Shown here piece by piece: positions 33,811-46,913 of a stretch of 64,000 nt of DNA. Origin of the DNA: Lolium rigidum (taxonomy: Eukaryota > Streptophyta > Magnoliopsida > Poales > Poaceae); contig NC_061513.1 of NCBI RefSeq assembly GCF_022539505.1, forward strand, positions 176,110,017-176,174,016, read 5' to 3'. The notes beneath the pieces are model-generated. The model had not been told where the DNA came from, did no database searches, and was given only the letters and a program-made list of their open reading frames with translations. Within the stretch, counting starts at the first letter, position 1. Each line of letters begins with the position of its first letter. A program made the translations under genes and the position numbers.

Positions 33811-34094
33811 AACCTTAAATAATAATTATTAATTCTTTTGAAATTTATAACTAATCCTTCTTCAAATGATTTCAAATTATTATACAACTCAAATTTAAGA
33901 ATTTGAGTCATGACATAAGGGGGGTAATACCACTGAATCCACTAAATCATGCATTATTTGGATCTTTAAACATTGCCCTTACCGACTAATGATGCTACTC
34001 TTTTTAGAACTCTAGGTACCGGTAAGTCTGACAAATTGAACTGCATTACATCGCATTATCCACGCAAGTTCATGTCTTGCTCGTGCCTTTGATT

Positions 34095-35102
34095 ATTTCA
34101 TATCACTTTACTTGCAAAACAATATACTTATCACTCCTACATTGAAAAGAAAAATGTTACTTTTACAATTATGAGTACGAATATGTGGTTGGCAATGGAA
34201 CCATGGTTTGTGATGATGGTGGATGTTCCATTGCAAGGGATTATATATAATCTAGAATTAATAAGATATGTCGTCTAGTGATTCTAGTGTTGTATATCAC
34301 ACGTTAATCATAAGATCTTTAAGAAGTCATATGTACTTTCTTCCTCTCGCTGTCAACGGAATTGATAGAGCTTGCATGCGAGTTCGGTGATTTCACATGG
34401 GTTGGGAGGACCTTAAGCTCTCCGTCCTATGGACGAAGGGTGCTCTTCCATCTATGATGGATTGTATTGCTCGCGGTCGATGGCTGGTCCAAGCGATCGT
34501 GAGGGTACAAAAGGGTGGGTATGCGGTGTCACGGAGAAGGGCAGTGATTGGATTTGATTTTATTCTGGGTTTCACACCAAGGAAGTATGGATGGGAAAGT
34601 ATGCACATATGGTAACAAAGATATGATTCTCTTATGAGACAAGTAATGCACCTCTGTAGAGTGTATTGAATGTGGCTTATCACTCCCTGTTTCAGGAAGG
34701 AACTATATATCTCGAGAGGAAAGAAACTCCATGAAATTCTAGTCAACATGTAAAAAATATCGAATATAGTTTTCATATTAAAATCAACATTTTGAAGAAA
34801 TATTTGCGAAACATGCTTTGACCTGTGATTTCCTGATCAATGATCGTAGCTAGTACATCAAACACTTTTTCTTTTGAGCTTGTTGAGTACGCATGTACTT
34901 ACCCTTTACTTCTAAAACCCTTGCTAGACTGTGTGAATGAGGAAGGATGCTATCCAGACACATCGGAGGGTATCTACAAGGTCATCTATCACGAGTCGGG
35001 TCTTTCTAGAGGAGTTTAAGGCGTAGACTACAGTATCGTCTACGGAACTGAGGAGACTGAGACTAGGGAGTAGTTAGTCTTGAGTAGTAGTTGTTAAGCC
35101 GA
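34095..35102. other. TE-derived non-coding stretch
   Basis: This continues the older element that carries the AT-rich units. An ORF at 34397-34615 (72 codons) is short and unsupported. A stretch near 34920-35100 (CACGAGTCGGGTCTTTCTAG) looks like part of a Gypsy LTR. No gene is supported. Confidence 0.45.
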
Positions 35103-35577
35103 GCAGCCTAGAACCTTTTTTTTTGAAGCTTTAACAGTAGGAAAGGCTCCTACTGTTTCTTTTTGTATTACTATAAAATGGCAGATTACATCATACACTG
35201 TACATCAGAGGGAACAAAGTCCCAAAAGAGAGGAAGGTGTGAGGACTCTAGACTACTTCTTAAAGATTGTTTGAGAGATCAAGGATAAAGGAGTGTAACT
35301 CCTCTTTGGTCCTATGAATTAATAAAGGAAAAATTTCTTTGAACCTTCTCTTCCAGGATTGTAATGTCGGAGCTATGTTCTTAAAGATCATGTCATTCCT
35401 TTCCTTCCATATACACCATGCTCCAACAATAAAAATTTCCATGAACATCAAGCTTCTGCATTGTTCTTTCCCTTTCTTAATAATCTGTAATCTTGTACCG
35501 TCTTGTTGCCAGTAGAAGTTCAGTTCAGTCCAGCAGGAGGTACTGAACTCACAGTGAAAAAGGCAGCCTAGAACCTT
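35103..35577 (-). mobile_element. 5'-truncated LINE with 15-bp target-site duplication
   Basis: The 15-bp word GCAGCCTAGAACCTT occurs at 35103-35117 and 35563-35577. Between them, on the minus strand, lies the end of a LINE ORF2 and a 3' tail ending in CTTC plus an A-run (T-run at 35116-35124). Only about 445 bp were copied, as is usual for incomplete target-primed reverse transcription. Confidence 0.85.
35260..35451 (-). pseudogene. LINE ORF2 C-terminus
   Basis: IVGAWCIWKERNDMIF followed by SWKRRFKE is the typical C-terminal zinc-binding segment of plant LINE reverse transcriptase proteins. Endonuclease and RT domains are missing because of 5' truncation. The ORF ends at 35260. Confidence 0.8.
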
Positions 35578-35991
35578 ACCTAAATAAGCTACTAAATTTC
35601 TAGAATGTTTAGCTTATTACTTCCGCTAGTATTTAAGTTGTTTAAAGTCGACTTAGATTGTGAGTGGTGTCCTCACTGGTGTGATGAGGATATCGAAATG
35701 TTTGTACATTTTTGGCTTGTAATAATAAGTGTGTCATATTTAGATCCATAATTTTTCTGTTGTACCACTCCGATGGATGTAATATTTGTGAAGCAATACC
35801 TTCAAAAGTATTATATCAACAACTTATGTACTAAAAATGCATTAGTATGATGGTTCTGCATGGGAACAAAAATATAACATGAAAGGCACTCAAGTAGGAG
35901 ACACAGTAGCCAGTCGCACGCTGACCGGCTTCGGCTAGCTGCTCCGGAACTCCGCTGTTGGGCAGCTAGCTTGCTACAACACTGCTTACGG
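35578..35991. other. Continuation of the TE-derived stretch after the LINE
   Basis: The sequence from before the LINE resumes (CTACTAAATTTCTAGAATG...). Text such as TGTACCACTCCGATGGATG suggests a Gypsy LTR end near 35780. No gene is supported. Confidence 0.4.
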
Positions 35992-36026
35992 TTTTTTGAC
36001 ACTAATACAGTAGGATAAGGCTCCCT
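35992..36026 (-). mobile_element. 3' tail of a second LINE, cut by the Copia insertion
   Basis: The + strand reads TTTTTTGACACTAATACAGTAGGATAAGGCTCCC in short, closely similar to the 3' tail of the LINE at 35116-35150 (TTTTTTTTGAAGC..AACAGTAGGAAAGGCTCC). It stops exactly where the Copia LTR begins at 36027, so the rest should lie right of the Copia array, outside the window. Confidence 0.6.
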
Positions 36027-37678
36027 TGAAGGGTTCGTTGCATGGAAAATAAAAAAATTCTACCGCGAATAAGAAAAAAATCCAAGATCCAATCTAGGAG
36101 AAGGCAAGATCTAATATATGAAGATCGAGGCACCGATATGTATGTGAGACTAACCCTCGAAGATTCCAAATCCTAAGAGATTAGATCTCGTTGTTGATGT
36201 AGTCGATCGTCCTGTGCTGCAATCCGGCAGCACTTCCGTACTCGGTCATGCGTACGGTGTCGATGAAGCCTGTCCTCTCCCCGTTCCAGCGGGCAGCGGA
36301 GGTGTGGTAGATCCCCTTGGAATCCCAGCAGCACGACGGCGTGGTGGTGGTGGAGGAGAAAAGCTTCAGGGCTTCGCCAAGCCGGAGCAGACTTGAGGTG
36401 GAGGAGAGAGGGGCGGCCTGGGTTAGGGTACGAAGGGTGTGCCCCCCTAACCCCTCCCCTCTTTATATAGGGGGGAGGTCGGTTTGGGTGGCCCCCCAAC
36501 GCCCCAAACCCATCTTGGGCCGGCGGCCAAGAGGGGGGGATTTCTTCCCCCCCCCCCCAAGTTGATCCCCCCTAGGGTTTTGGGGAACCCTAGTGGGCTG
36601 GCCGACTTGGGCCTTGAGGGGCATGTGCCCCTAGCCCATTAGGGCTAGGATGCACCCCCTCGGCCCATGTTGCCCCCCTAGGTCGTGGGACTCATGGTGG
36701 ACCCCCCCCGGTACCTTCTAGAACCTTCCCGGTCTTCCACCGGAAAAATCCCGAACTTTTCTGAAACCTAGAAATCAACTTCCCTTAGATGAATCTTATT
36801 CTTTGGACCATTCCGGACCTCCTCGTGATGTCCTGGATCCCATCCGAGATTCCGAACAAACTTCGGTCTCCATCTCATATTCCGAATCTACTTATGCGAC
36901 ATCGAACCTTAAGCGCGTCACCCTACGGTTCGTGAACTATGCGGACATGATCGAGACTCCTCTTCGATCAATAACCTAACATATGATACAGATTCCCTTT
37001 GTCATGCGATACTTTACTTTTCCGAGGTTCGATCATCGGTATCTCCATACCTAGTTCAACCTCGTTACCGACAAGTACTCTTTCTCATACCGTGGTATGT
37101 CATCTGTTGTGACCTTGTCACATGCTTGCAAGCTAATTAGATGTCATTCCACCGAGAGGGCCTAGAGTATATCTATCCGTCATCGGGATGGAAAAATCCC
37201 ACTCTTGATCCATATGCCTCAACTCATACTTTCCGAATACTTAATCCCATCTTTATAACACCCCATTTACGCAGTGGCGTTTGATGTAATCAAAGTACCC
37301 TTCCGGTATAAGTGATTTACATGATCTCATGGTCAAAGGACTAGGTTACTATGTATCTGAAAGCTTATAGCAAGTTGAACTTGATGACTATATCTCATGC
37401 TATGCTTACTATGGGTGTATGTCCATCACATCATTCACCTAATGATATGACCTTGTTATTAATAACATCCAATATTCATGATCAGGAAACCATGATCATC
37501 TATTAAATAACAAGATAGTTAAACGAGAGGCTTACTAGGGACTCTGGTTGTTTACACAACACACATGTATTAATGTTTCCGGTTAATACAATTATAGCAT
37601 GGGGTGTAAACATTTATCATGAACACTAAGACATAACAATAACTAATTTATTATTGCCTCTCGGGCATATCTCCAACA
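36027..37678 (-). repeat. Left LTR of the Copia array
   Basis: 1,652 bp; TATA box TATATAAAG near 36461-36470 (minus). Compared with the other LTRs it lacks about 65 bp near 36972 (block with ACCTGGAGATCCATAATGG). The purine tract lies on its right side (37679-37690), so it is the 3' LTR of internal region A. Confidence 0.9.
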
Positions 37679-40600
37679 GTCTCTCAATTGCACTAGAGTC
37701 AATAATCTAGTTTACATTTGTAAAGATATAACACCTTGGCCTTCTGGTGCTTATCACGTTTTGCTCACGGGAGAGGTTTCAGTCAACGAATCTGACACGC
37801 TCAGAAATGTATGTATTTTGCAATTCATTTGCGTCTCCACGCATCACTCATTTTCCAAATGAGTCGGCATTATGTTCAGTCTTCTGGTGGAACCTTAATT
37901 CTGCGGTCTAAAATATGTCACTAATATCTTCACACACAATATAGCTTCAAAGTTCTAACACTATCGGAACTACACCAAGTTCTCAAAGAACTCCTCGACT
38001 CAAACACTCTCGGTCATTGTCAAAACAATGACACACACTGCCTTCGTCTGTAGAATCCGTCACAATATTTAGAACTCATCTAAATCTGCATAGACTTCTT
38101 CTAGCTCATTGTGCTACCTTTTAATGAACACCTAGCCTAATTGAGATTGAAATTTATTTTTATATGTGACCAAACTAATATCGGTGCAACGCCTTACATC
38201 GATTTGTTTGTCATTGCCTCATACAAAACTATATATCCTTGGCTCTTCTAAAGTACTCAAGGATATTCTTACTGTTGTCCAATGATCATCACATAGATCA
38301 TTCTGATATTTTCTCCTAACTCTTTAGAGCACAGGACATCTGATTGTGTACATATTATTCGTGATCTAAAATCACTCATGTGTTTTTACTCATTGAGTGT
38401 CAAATACACTCAAGTCTTGTTAAACCTTTACCTGGAAAACAACACCTTCTTAATATTTTTATATTGAACTACTTCAATATTCATTCTATGTACTTTGACT
38501 TAAACTTATTATGCGTTTCAATCTCTCTACATAGATCTTGATGCTTAATGTGTTTTAGTCAATATCCTTTCATCGAAGTTAATTCACAATGAAATCTTTT
38601 AATCACATCAAGTACATAATTACATCATTTATAATCAATGATATGTCATCCACATATAATATTATAACTATGTCTCAGTGCTCCCACTTAATTTCTTGCA
38701 AATGCAAGCATCTTCATCATTTCTGATGAAAATAAAAACTCTTTGATTATTTCATCCGGTGAAGATTCCAACTCCGTGATACTTACTTTATCCAGTGAAG
38801 TTCGTATACCTATCTAGTATTCCACGGACTAGCAAAACTCTTGGTTTGTATCTATTATACATCCTTTATACATACTTATGGTAAGGAATGTATTTATGCC
38901 ATCCTACTATCATATCTCATAAAAGAAATATGTAGCGATTACTAGAATAATCCACATAAACTATAAGCATCGCTATGGAAGATCTAATCTTATCGTAGTC
39001 AACTCTTTGAACTTTGCCGTAAACAACTTTTCGACAAGTCGAGCTTCTTCAAGGATATTCCATCCAAGTCCATCGATTTTATAGATCCTTTTACTTTCAA
39101 AAAGTATTCACCTATATTGGATTCCATGGCACTTAGCCATTTTAACGGAGTCAGGGCCCATCATAACTTCTTTGTATGTAGTTGGTTTATCATTGTTCAA
39201 AATCAATCCTTTGTCCACAAATCATTTATTTGATCACAAAGTAAACCACATCTACAAGGTTCAACAGGTACTTTGATCTCCATGACTAAAACACTTTGTA
39301 GACATGGGAGCCATGATCGTCGTGGCCGCTTCCAGAACCATTTCCGATGATGCACTACTCTGATCATCATGCTCAGGTTCATAAATCTTACCAAGTTACA
39401 TTGTCCTCCCACTCAAATAATTCGCTAGAAACAATTTCTTGGAAATAAGTAAGAAACATTCACAAACACTTTTGTATTTGACTCCATAGTGAAAAGAATT
39501 CCCAATTAACTCTCTGGGATAACCAACAAAGAATTTTATCTGATTTTGGTTGTAAACTCATTTATTTATGCTACGCATACAAAAATTTAAGAAAGGACTA
39601 TTAGGATTTATACCCATGCCATAACTCGTATGGTGTCATTTCAATGGATTATGATGACGCTCAATTTAGTGTAAAAGCGGTAGTCTCTAAAGCATAATCC
39701 ACAAAAACATAATGGCGTCATTTTATTTTATCTCATCATTAACCCAACAAGGTTTGGATACGTCTCTCGGATACTCCATCATCACTATTATACTCCAAGA
39801 AACGTGAGTTGTAGAACAATTTCATAACTCTCTTAGATGTTCGCTAAAACTCGTAATTCAAATATTTCCACCATGATCCAATCATAGATATTTGACTTTT
39901 CTATGACGATGATTTCCACTTCATGATGAAATTTTTTGAATCTATTCAAATGTTTCAAACTTCTTCCTTATTGAATATATCCTTATATATACACTCAATT
40001 CATTGTTAGAAGTTTTCATGAAGTAGAGGAATCTTTTGCACACAACTATGCCTAAGAACCATATACATCATCATGTATGTTTTCACTAAGCTAGTTAACC
40101 ATTCAACTCTTGGCCTATGAACGGTATTTCAGTCATTCTCTTTAGAAGAGATTTGCAAGCGCCGAATGATTCAAAAATCGAATGACTCCAAATATCCATT
40201 TGCATGGAGTTCCTTCATTCGTTCCTTTCTAACATGACCTAAATGGCGGTTCCACAAATAAGTGGAATTCTCATCATTTTAGCGTCAGTGTTATGCATGT
40301 GTGTTTCACCATTAAGATTTATAATAACTTCTCCATCATACATGGAGTACAGTCATAATTTGAACAACTCATTGTTTTTATTTGACCAGAACAAAATAAC
40401 AATTATAAAGTTCTTTATTATAATCTGACTGGCTAGGTAGAATGCCAACGACGAACATAATAACAGTTTATTTTTGTTCCAGACGTGCATTATTACCACA
40501 TTCCTTGTCAGTCACTTAGGCCATTGTATTCTTGTATTGCGTTGTGTTGTATGACATCTCATACCAACCAATATGGTACAAATACCCAAGAGTTTCATAA

Positions 40601-42692
40601 TGTGACTAATCAAAGAATACATCTATAACATGTATATCATCTATATACACCTGAGCTAGACTTTCTAGTCTTATCTTTCTTTCTGCCAAAATGTTTTGTT
40701 GTTTCTCTTCCGGTTTTCCTCTTATTTCAGAAAACACTCAACATCAATAACTTCTCGGTTTGTTGGTGAAATACCAATAACCTTGAGGTTCTTTCTTTGA
40801 AGTTGATCATCACATGACAAGTGTTCCGGATTTCACTATTAGTAATTTTTTAATGTGATGAACAATTTCACCCATAATATTTATCCATCAAATCATGATG
40901 ACTTTCCGAGACCAAGTCTTACATGCTAGGCTCGTAAAGTATAACCTTAGTATTCGCATGTGCAAATCTGGCTTGCACACGTAGAATCTATAACACCCGA
41001 TCATGACGTGATGCTTCGAAACGACGAGTCTTAGCAACGGTGCATACTAAGGATGACCACTTCATGGATATGCGAATATCGTTAGTGCCCAACTAGTTGG
41101 AGGATCGGGACGCCTAGCATCTTCAACCTTCGTACATTCCCATAAAACTTATGAGTTCATGTAGTCTCACTAAATTATATTCTATCATCTTGCAATAAGG
41201 TCTTAGATATCACATATATCTCATACCTTGCTTATTTCTGAAAACTAACTTTTCAGCTCCTTACTTTTCAAACGGATTTGAACATTAAGTTTCATGGATA
41301 CAAGATAATTTTAGGTACTAATTGAAACCATTGCTCTTTGAATCATCAATGTGAGGTTTACCAAAAGTTTGCAATAGGACTTAATTATTTCTTGATTATT
41401 TAACAAAACGGTACCAGTCCGTAAAGTTACTTGTTAGATTTTAACAGTGTTTCTATCTCAATTACAAGACTAGCGTATGGTAGATAACGGATGCCAATTC
41501 TACAAATTTAATTCAAAATACTATTCAGACTATGTTCATGATAATTAGTTCAAGCTTTAATCTTATTACTAATGAACTCCCACTTAATACAACATCCCTC
41601 ATAGTTGTTTAGTGGCATACGATCCATATTCACTACACCAAGTCCGATCATCACGTGAGTTGATGTAGCTTCAATGGTGAACATCAACATGTTGACCATA
41701 TCATCCATATGACTCGTGTTCAACCTTTCGGTTTCCTGTGTTCCGAGGCCATGTCTGTACATGCTAGGCTCGTCAAGAAAACCCAAGTATTTCCGCGTGT
41801 GGAACATGGCTTACACCCGTTGTATGTGAACGTAGAATCTATCACATCCGATCATCACGAGATGCTTCAAGACGACGAACTTTAGCAACGGTGCATACGA
41901 GGGGAGAACACTTTATTATCTTGATATTAATGTGAGGGATCATCTTATAATGCTACCGTCGCGATCTAAGCAAGATAAGATGCATAAAGGATTAACATCA
42001 CATGCAATTCATAATATGTGACATGATATGGCCTTTCTTCTTGTGCTTTTGATCTCCATCTCCAAAGCACACGAGCATGATCTTCATCATCACCATCATT
42101 GCACCAAGGTCCATGGCGCCGCTTCATGGTTGTCCATCACTTATAGCTACTATAACAACTACTTGAAATAAAGCTATTACATGATGAATAGACACGCAGG
42201 TCTTAACAAATTTAAAGACAACCATTAGGCTTCTGCCGGTTTCCATAATACAATAATGATCATCTCATACATCAAATATAGTCATCATCACAAAGCCATA
42301 TCACATCAGCAAACCCTGCAAAAACAAGTTAGACGCCTCTAATTTCGTTTGCATATTTTACGTGGTTTAGGGTTTCGAGTAAGATCCAATCTACCTACGA
42401 ACATGAACCACAACAGTGATACTAGTGTTGTCGATAGAAATAGTAAATTGAATCTTAACTATGGTGAGAGAGACAGACACCCGCAAAGCCACTTATGCAA
42501 TACAAGTTGCATGTCAAGCGTGGAGCAAGTCTCATGAACGCGGTCATGTAAAGTTAGCCCGGGACGCTTCATCCCACCATCCCGCAAGATGAAAGTATAC
42601 ATAACTAAAGAAAACAGAAGCAACACCGCCCACAAACTCATTGTGTTCTACTCGTGCAACAGATCTATGCATAGACACAGCTCTGATACTAC
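37679..42692 (-). pseudogene. Copia internal region A, strongly decayed pol
   Basis: About 5 kb without any long ORF. A Copia RT trace is still visible on the minus strand at 38631-38664, where the bases encode ILYVDDIS around the catalytic YVDD motif, surrounded by stops. A further short ORF (39412-39203) is conserved in region B, but only because the two copies are similar. A tRNA-iMet primer site (degraded TGGTATCAGAGC, complement at 42680-42691) marks its right end next to the 5' LTR. Region B shares most of the same lesions, so the decay came before the array or the element was multiplied in this dead form. Confidence 0.65.
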
Positions 42693-44391
42693 TGAAGGGT
42701 TCGTTGCATGGAAAACAAAAAAAAATCTACCGCGAATAAGAACAAATCCAAGATCCAATCTAGGAGAAGGCAAGATCTAATCTATGAAGATCGAGGCAAC
42801 AAGATGTATGTGAGACTAACACTCGAAGATTCCAAAGCCTACAAGATTAGATCTCGTTGTTGATGTAGTCGATCGTCCTGTGCTGCAATCCGACAGCACT
42901 TCCGTACTCGGTCGTGTGTACGGTGTCGATGAAGCCCGTCCTCTCCCTGTTCCAGCGGGCAGCGGAGGTGTGGTAGATCCCCTCGGAATCCTAGCAGCAC
43001 GACGGCGTGGCGGTGGTGGAGGAGAAAAGCTGCACGGCTTCGCCAAGCCGGAGCCGACTTGAGGTGGAGGAGAGAGGGGCGGCCTGGGTTAGGGTACGAA
43101 GGGTGTGCGCCCCCCTGCCCCCTCCCCTCTTTATATAGGGGGGAGGTCGGTTTGGGTGGCCCCCCAACGCCCCAAACCCATCTAGGGCCGACGGCCAAGA
43201 GGGGGGAGGAGATTTCTTCTTGTGCTTTTGATCTCCATCTCCAAAGCACACGAGCATGATCTTCATCATCACCAGCATTGCACCAAGGTCCATGGCGCCG
43301 CTTCATGGTTGTCCATCACTTATAGCTACTATAACAACTACTTGAAATAAAGCTATTACATGATGAATAGACACGCAGGTCTTAACAAATTTAAAGACAA
43401 CCATTAGGCTTCTGCCGGTTGCCATAATACAATAATGATCATCTCATACATCAAATATAGTCATCATCACAAAGCCATATCACATCAGCAAACCCTGCAA
43501 AAACAAGTTAGACGCCTCTAATTTCGTTTGCATATTTTACGTGGTTTAGGGTTTTCGAGTAAGATCCAATCTACCTACGAACATGAACCACAACAGTGAT
43601 ACTAGTGTTGTCGATAGAAATAGTAAATTGAATCTTAACTATGGTGAGAGAGACAGACACCCGCAAAGCCACTTATGCAATACAAGTTGCATGTCAAGCG
43701 TGGAGCAAGTCTCATGAACGCGGTCATGTAAAGTTAGCCCGGGACGCTTCATCCCACCATCCCGCAAGATGAAAGTACACATAACTAAAGACAACAAAAG
43801 CAACACCGCCCACAAACTCATTGTGTTCTACTCGTGCAACAGATCTATGCATAGACACGGCTCTGATACCACTGAAGGGTTCGTTGCATCGAAAACAAAA
43901 AAAATCTACCGCGAATAAGAACAAATCCAAGATCCAATCTAGGAGAAGGCAAGATCTAATCTATGAAGATCGAGGCAACAAGATGTATGTGAGACTAACA
44001 CTCGAAGATTCCAAAGCCTACAAGATTAGATCTCGTTGTTGATGTAGTCGATCGTCCTGTGCTGCAATCCGGCAGCACTTCCGTACTCGGTCATGCGTAC
44101 GGTGTCGATGAAGCCCGTCCTCTCCCTGTTCCAGCGGGCAGCGGAGGTGTGGTAGATCCCCTCGGAATCCCAGCAGCACGACGGCGTGGCGGTGGTGGAG
44201 GAGAAAAGCTGCACGACTTCGACAAGCCGGAGCCGACTTGAGGTGGAGGAGAGAGGGGCGGCCTGGGTTAGGGTACGAAGGGTGTGCGCCCCCCTGCCCC
44301 CTCCCCTCTTTATATAGGGGGGAGATCGGTTTGGGTGCCCCCCCAACGCCCCAAACCCATCTAGGGCCGGCGGCCAAGAGGGGGGAGGGGA
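42034..44391 (-). repeat. Tandem duplication of 1,179 bp across the primer site and LTR end
   Basis: Units 42034-43212 and 43213-44391 each start TTTCTTC and contain the internal 5' end, the primer site and the terminal part of the LTR. TTTCTTC at 42034, 43213 and 44392 marks the breakpoints. The first unit leaves a truncated LTR (42693-43212) that joins internal sequence. The two units differ at several bases, so the duplication is not brand new. Confidence 0.85.
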
Positions 44392-45593
44392 TTTCTTCCC
44401 CCCCCCAAGTTGATCCCCCTAGGGTTTTGGGGAACCCTAGTGGGCTGGCCGACTTGGGCCTTAAGGGGCATGTGCCCCTGGCCCATTAGGGCTAGGATGC
44501 ACCCCCTAGGCCCATGTTGCCCCCCTAGTTCGTGGGACTCATGGTGGACCCCCGGGGACCTTCTAGAACCTTCCCGATCTTCCACCGGAAAAATCCCGAA
44601 CTTTTCCGAAACCTAGAAATCAACTTCCCTTATATGAATCTTATTTTTCGGACCATTCTGGACCTCCTCGTGATGTCCTGGATCCCATCCGAGATTCCAA
44701 ACAAACTTCGGTCTCCATCTCATATTCCGAATCTACTTATGCGACATCGAACCTTAAGCGCGTCACCCTACGGTTCGTGAACTATGCGGACATGATCGAG
44801 ACTCCTCTCCGATCAATAACCAATAGCGGGACCTGGAGATCCATAATGGCTCCCACACATTCAGTGATAACTTAGTGATCGAATGAACCATTAACATACG
44901 ATACCGATTCCCTTTGTCACGAGATACTTTACTTGTCCGAGGTTCGATCATCAGTATCTCCATACCTAGTTCAACCTCGTTACCGACAAGTACTCTTTCT
45001 CGTACCGTGGTATGTCATCTGTTGTGACCTTGTCACATGCTTGCAAGCAAATTAGATGTCATTCCACCGAGAGGGCCTAGAGTATATCTATCCGTCATCG
45101 GGATGGACAAATCCAGCTCTTGATCCATATGCCTCAACTCATACTTTCCGAATACTTAATCCCATCTTTATAACCCCCCATTTACGCAGTGGCGTTTGAT
45201 GTAATCGAAGTACCCTTTCGGTATAAGTGATTTACATGATCTCATGGTCAAAGGACTAGGTTACTATGTATCTGAAAGCTGATAGCAAGTTGAACTTGAT
45301 GACTTGATCTCATGCTATGCTTACTATGGGTGTGTGTCCATCACATCATTCACCTAATGATATGACGTTGTTATTAATAACATCCAATATTCATGATCAG
45401 GAAACCATGATCATCTATTAATCAACAAACTAGTTAAACGAGAGGCTTACTAGGGACTTTGGTTGTTTACACAACACACATGTATTAATGTTTCCGGTTA
45501 ATACAATTATAGCATGGGGTGTAAACATTTATCATGAACACTAAGACATTACAATAACTAATTTATTATTGCCTCTCAGGCATATCTCCAACA
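43873..45593 (-). repeat. Middle, shared LTR of the Copia array
   Basis: 1,721 bp. The primer site complement lies at 43860-43871 on its left and the purine tract (CAAGTGGAAGGC, minus) at 45594-45605 on its right. It serves as 5' LTR of region A and 3' LTR of region B. The TATA box is near 44309-44318 (minus). Confidence 0.9.
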
Positions 45594-46913
45594 GCCTTCC
45601 ACTTGCACTAGTGTCAATAATCTAGTTTACATTTGTAAAGATATAACACCTTGGCCTTCTGGTGCTTATCATGTTTTGCTCACGGGAGAGGTTTCAGTCA
45701 ACGAATCTGACACGCTCAGAAATGTATGTATTTTGCAATTCATTTGCGTCTCCACGCATCACTCATTTTCCAAATGAGTCGGCATTATGTTCAGTCTTCT
45801 GGTGGAACCTTAATTCTGCGGTCTGAAATATGTCACTAATATCGTCACACACAATATAGCTTCAAAGTTCTAACACTATCGGAACTACACCAAGTTCTCA
45901 AAGAACTCCTTGACTCAAACACTCTCGGTCATTGTCAAAACAATGACACACTCTGCTTTCGTCTGTAGAATCCATCACAATATTTAGAACTCATCTAAAT
46001 CTAGTATAGACTTCTTCTAGCTCATTGTGCTACCTTTTAATGAACACCTAGCCTAATTGAGATTGAAATTTATTTTATATGTGACCAAACTAATATCGGT
46101 GCAACTCCTTACATCGATTTGTTTGTCATTGCCTCATACAAAACTATATATCCTTGGCTCTTCTAAAGTACTCAAGGATATTCTTACTGTTGTCCAATGA
46201 TCATAACATAGATCATTCTAATATTTTCTCCTAACTCTTTAGAGCACATGACATCTGATTGTGTACATATTATTCGTGATCTAAAATCACTCATGTGTTT
46301 TTACTCATTGAGTGTCAAATACACTCAAGTCTTGTTAAACCTTTACATGGAAAAAAACACCTTCTTAATATTTTTATATTGAACTACTTCAATATTCATT
46401 CTATGTACTTTGACTTAAACTTATTATGCGTTTCAATCTATCTACATAGATCTTGATGCTTAATATGTTTTAGTCAATATCCTTTCATTGAAGTTAATTC
46501 ACAATGAAATCTTTTAATCACATCAAGTACATAATTACATCATTTATAATCAATGATATGTCATCCACATATAATATTATAACTATGTCTCAGCGCTCCC
46601 ACTTAATTTCTTGCAATGCAAGCATCTTCATCGTTTCTGATGAAAATCAAAACTCTTTGATTATTTCATCCGGTGAAGATTCCAACTCTGTGATACTTAC
46701 TTCATCCAGTGAAGTTTGTATACCTATCTAGTATTCCACGTATTAGCAAAACTCTTGGTTTGTATCTATTATACATCCTTTATACATATTTCTAGTAAGG
46801 AATGTATTTATGCCATCCTACTATCATATCTCATAAAAGAAATATGTAGCGATTACTAGAATAATCCGCATAAACTATAAGCATCGCTACGGAAGATCTA
46901 ATCTTATCGTAGT

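Larger units (their letters stand above)
26154..33815 (+). mobile_element. Complete CRM-lineage chromovirus (Gypsy), TSD AACCT
   Basis: The 7.65-kb element has LTRs at 26159-27230 and 32745-33810 and is flanked by AACCT (26154-26158 and 33811-33815). It carries a tRNA-iMet primer site, gag, protease, RT, RNase H and integrase in the usual Gypsy order. The lineage call rests on the integrase C-terminus ([20 protein letters not shown]) and on pol reading into the 3' LTR through DDEDIPTT and GPITRARAK, as in grass CRM elements. Gag and pol contain several stops and frameshifts, while the LTRs remain nearly identical by eye. Confidence 0.9.
25911..34094. repeat. AT-rich duplicated unit, copy 2, split by the CRM element
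   Basis: The unit restarts at 25911, is interrupted at 26158 by the CRM element and resumes at 33811, ending near TCGTGCCTTTGATTA (34094). Without the insert it is about 527 bp and matches copy 1 along its length with small indels. Confidence 0.85.

Noticed and set aside
34397..34615. 72-codon ORF after the CRM element
   Set aside because: Short, no motif, and within TE-derived sequence.
42816..43306. ORFs with Pro/Arg/Gly-rich products, recurring at 36173, 44018 and 62941
   Set aside because: Each lies in the transcribed GC-rich part of the Copia LTRs and recurs only because the LTRs recur.
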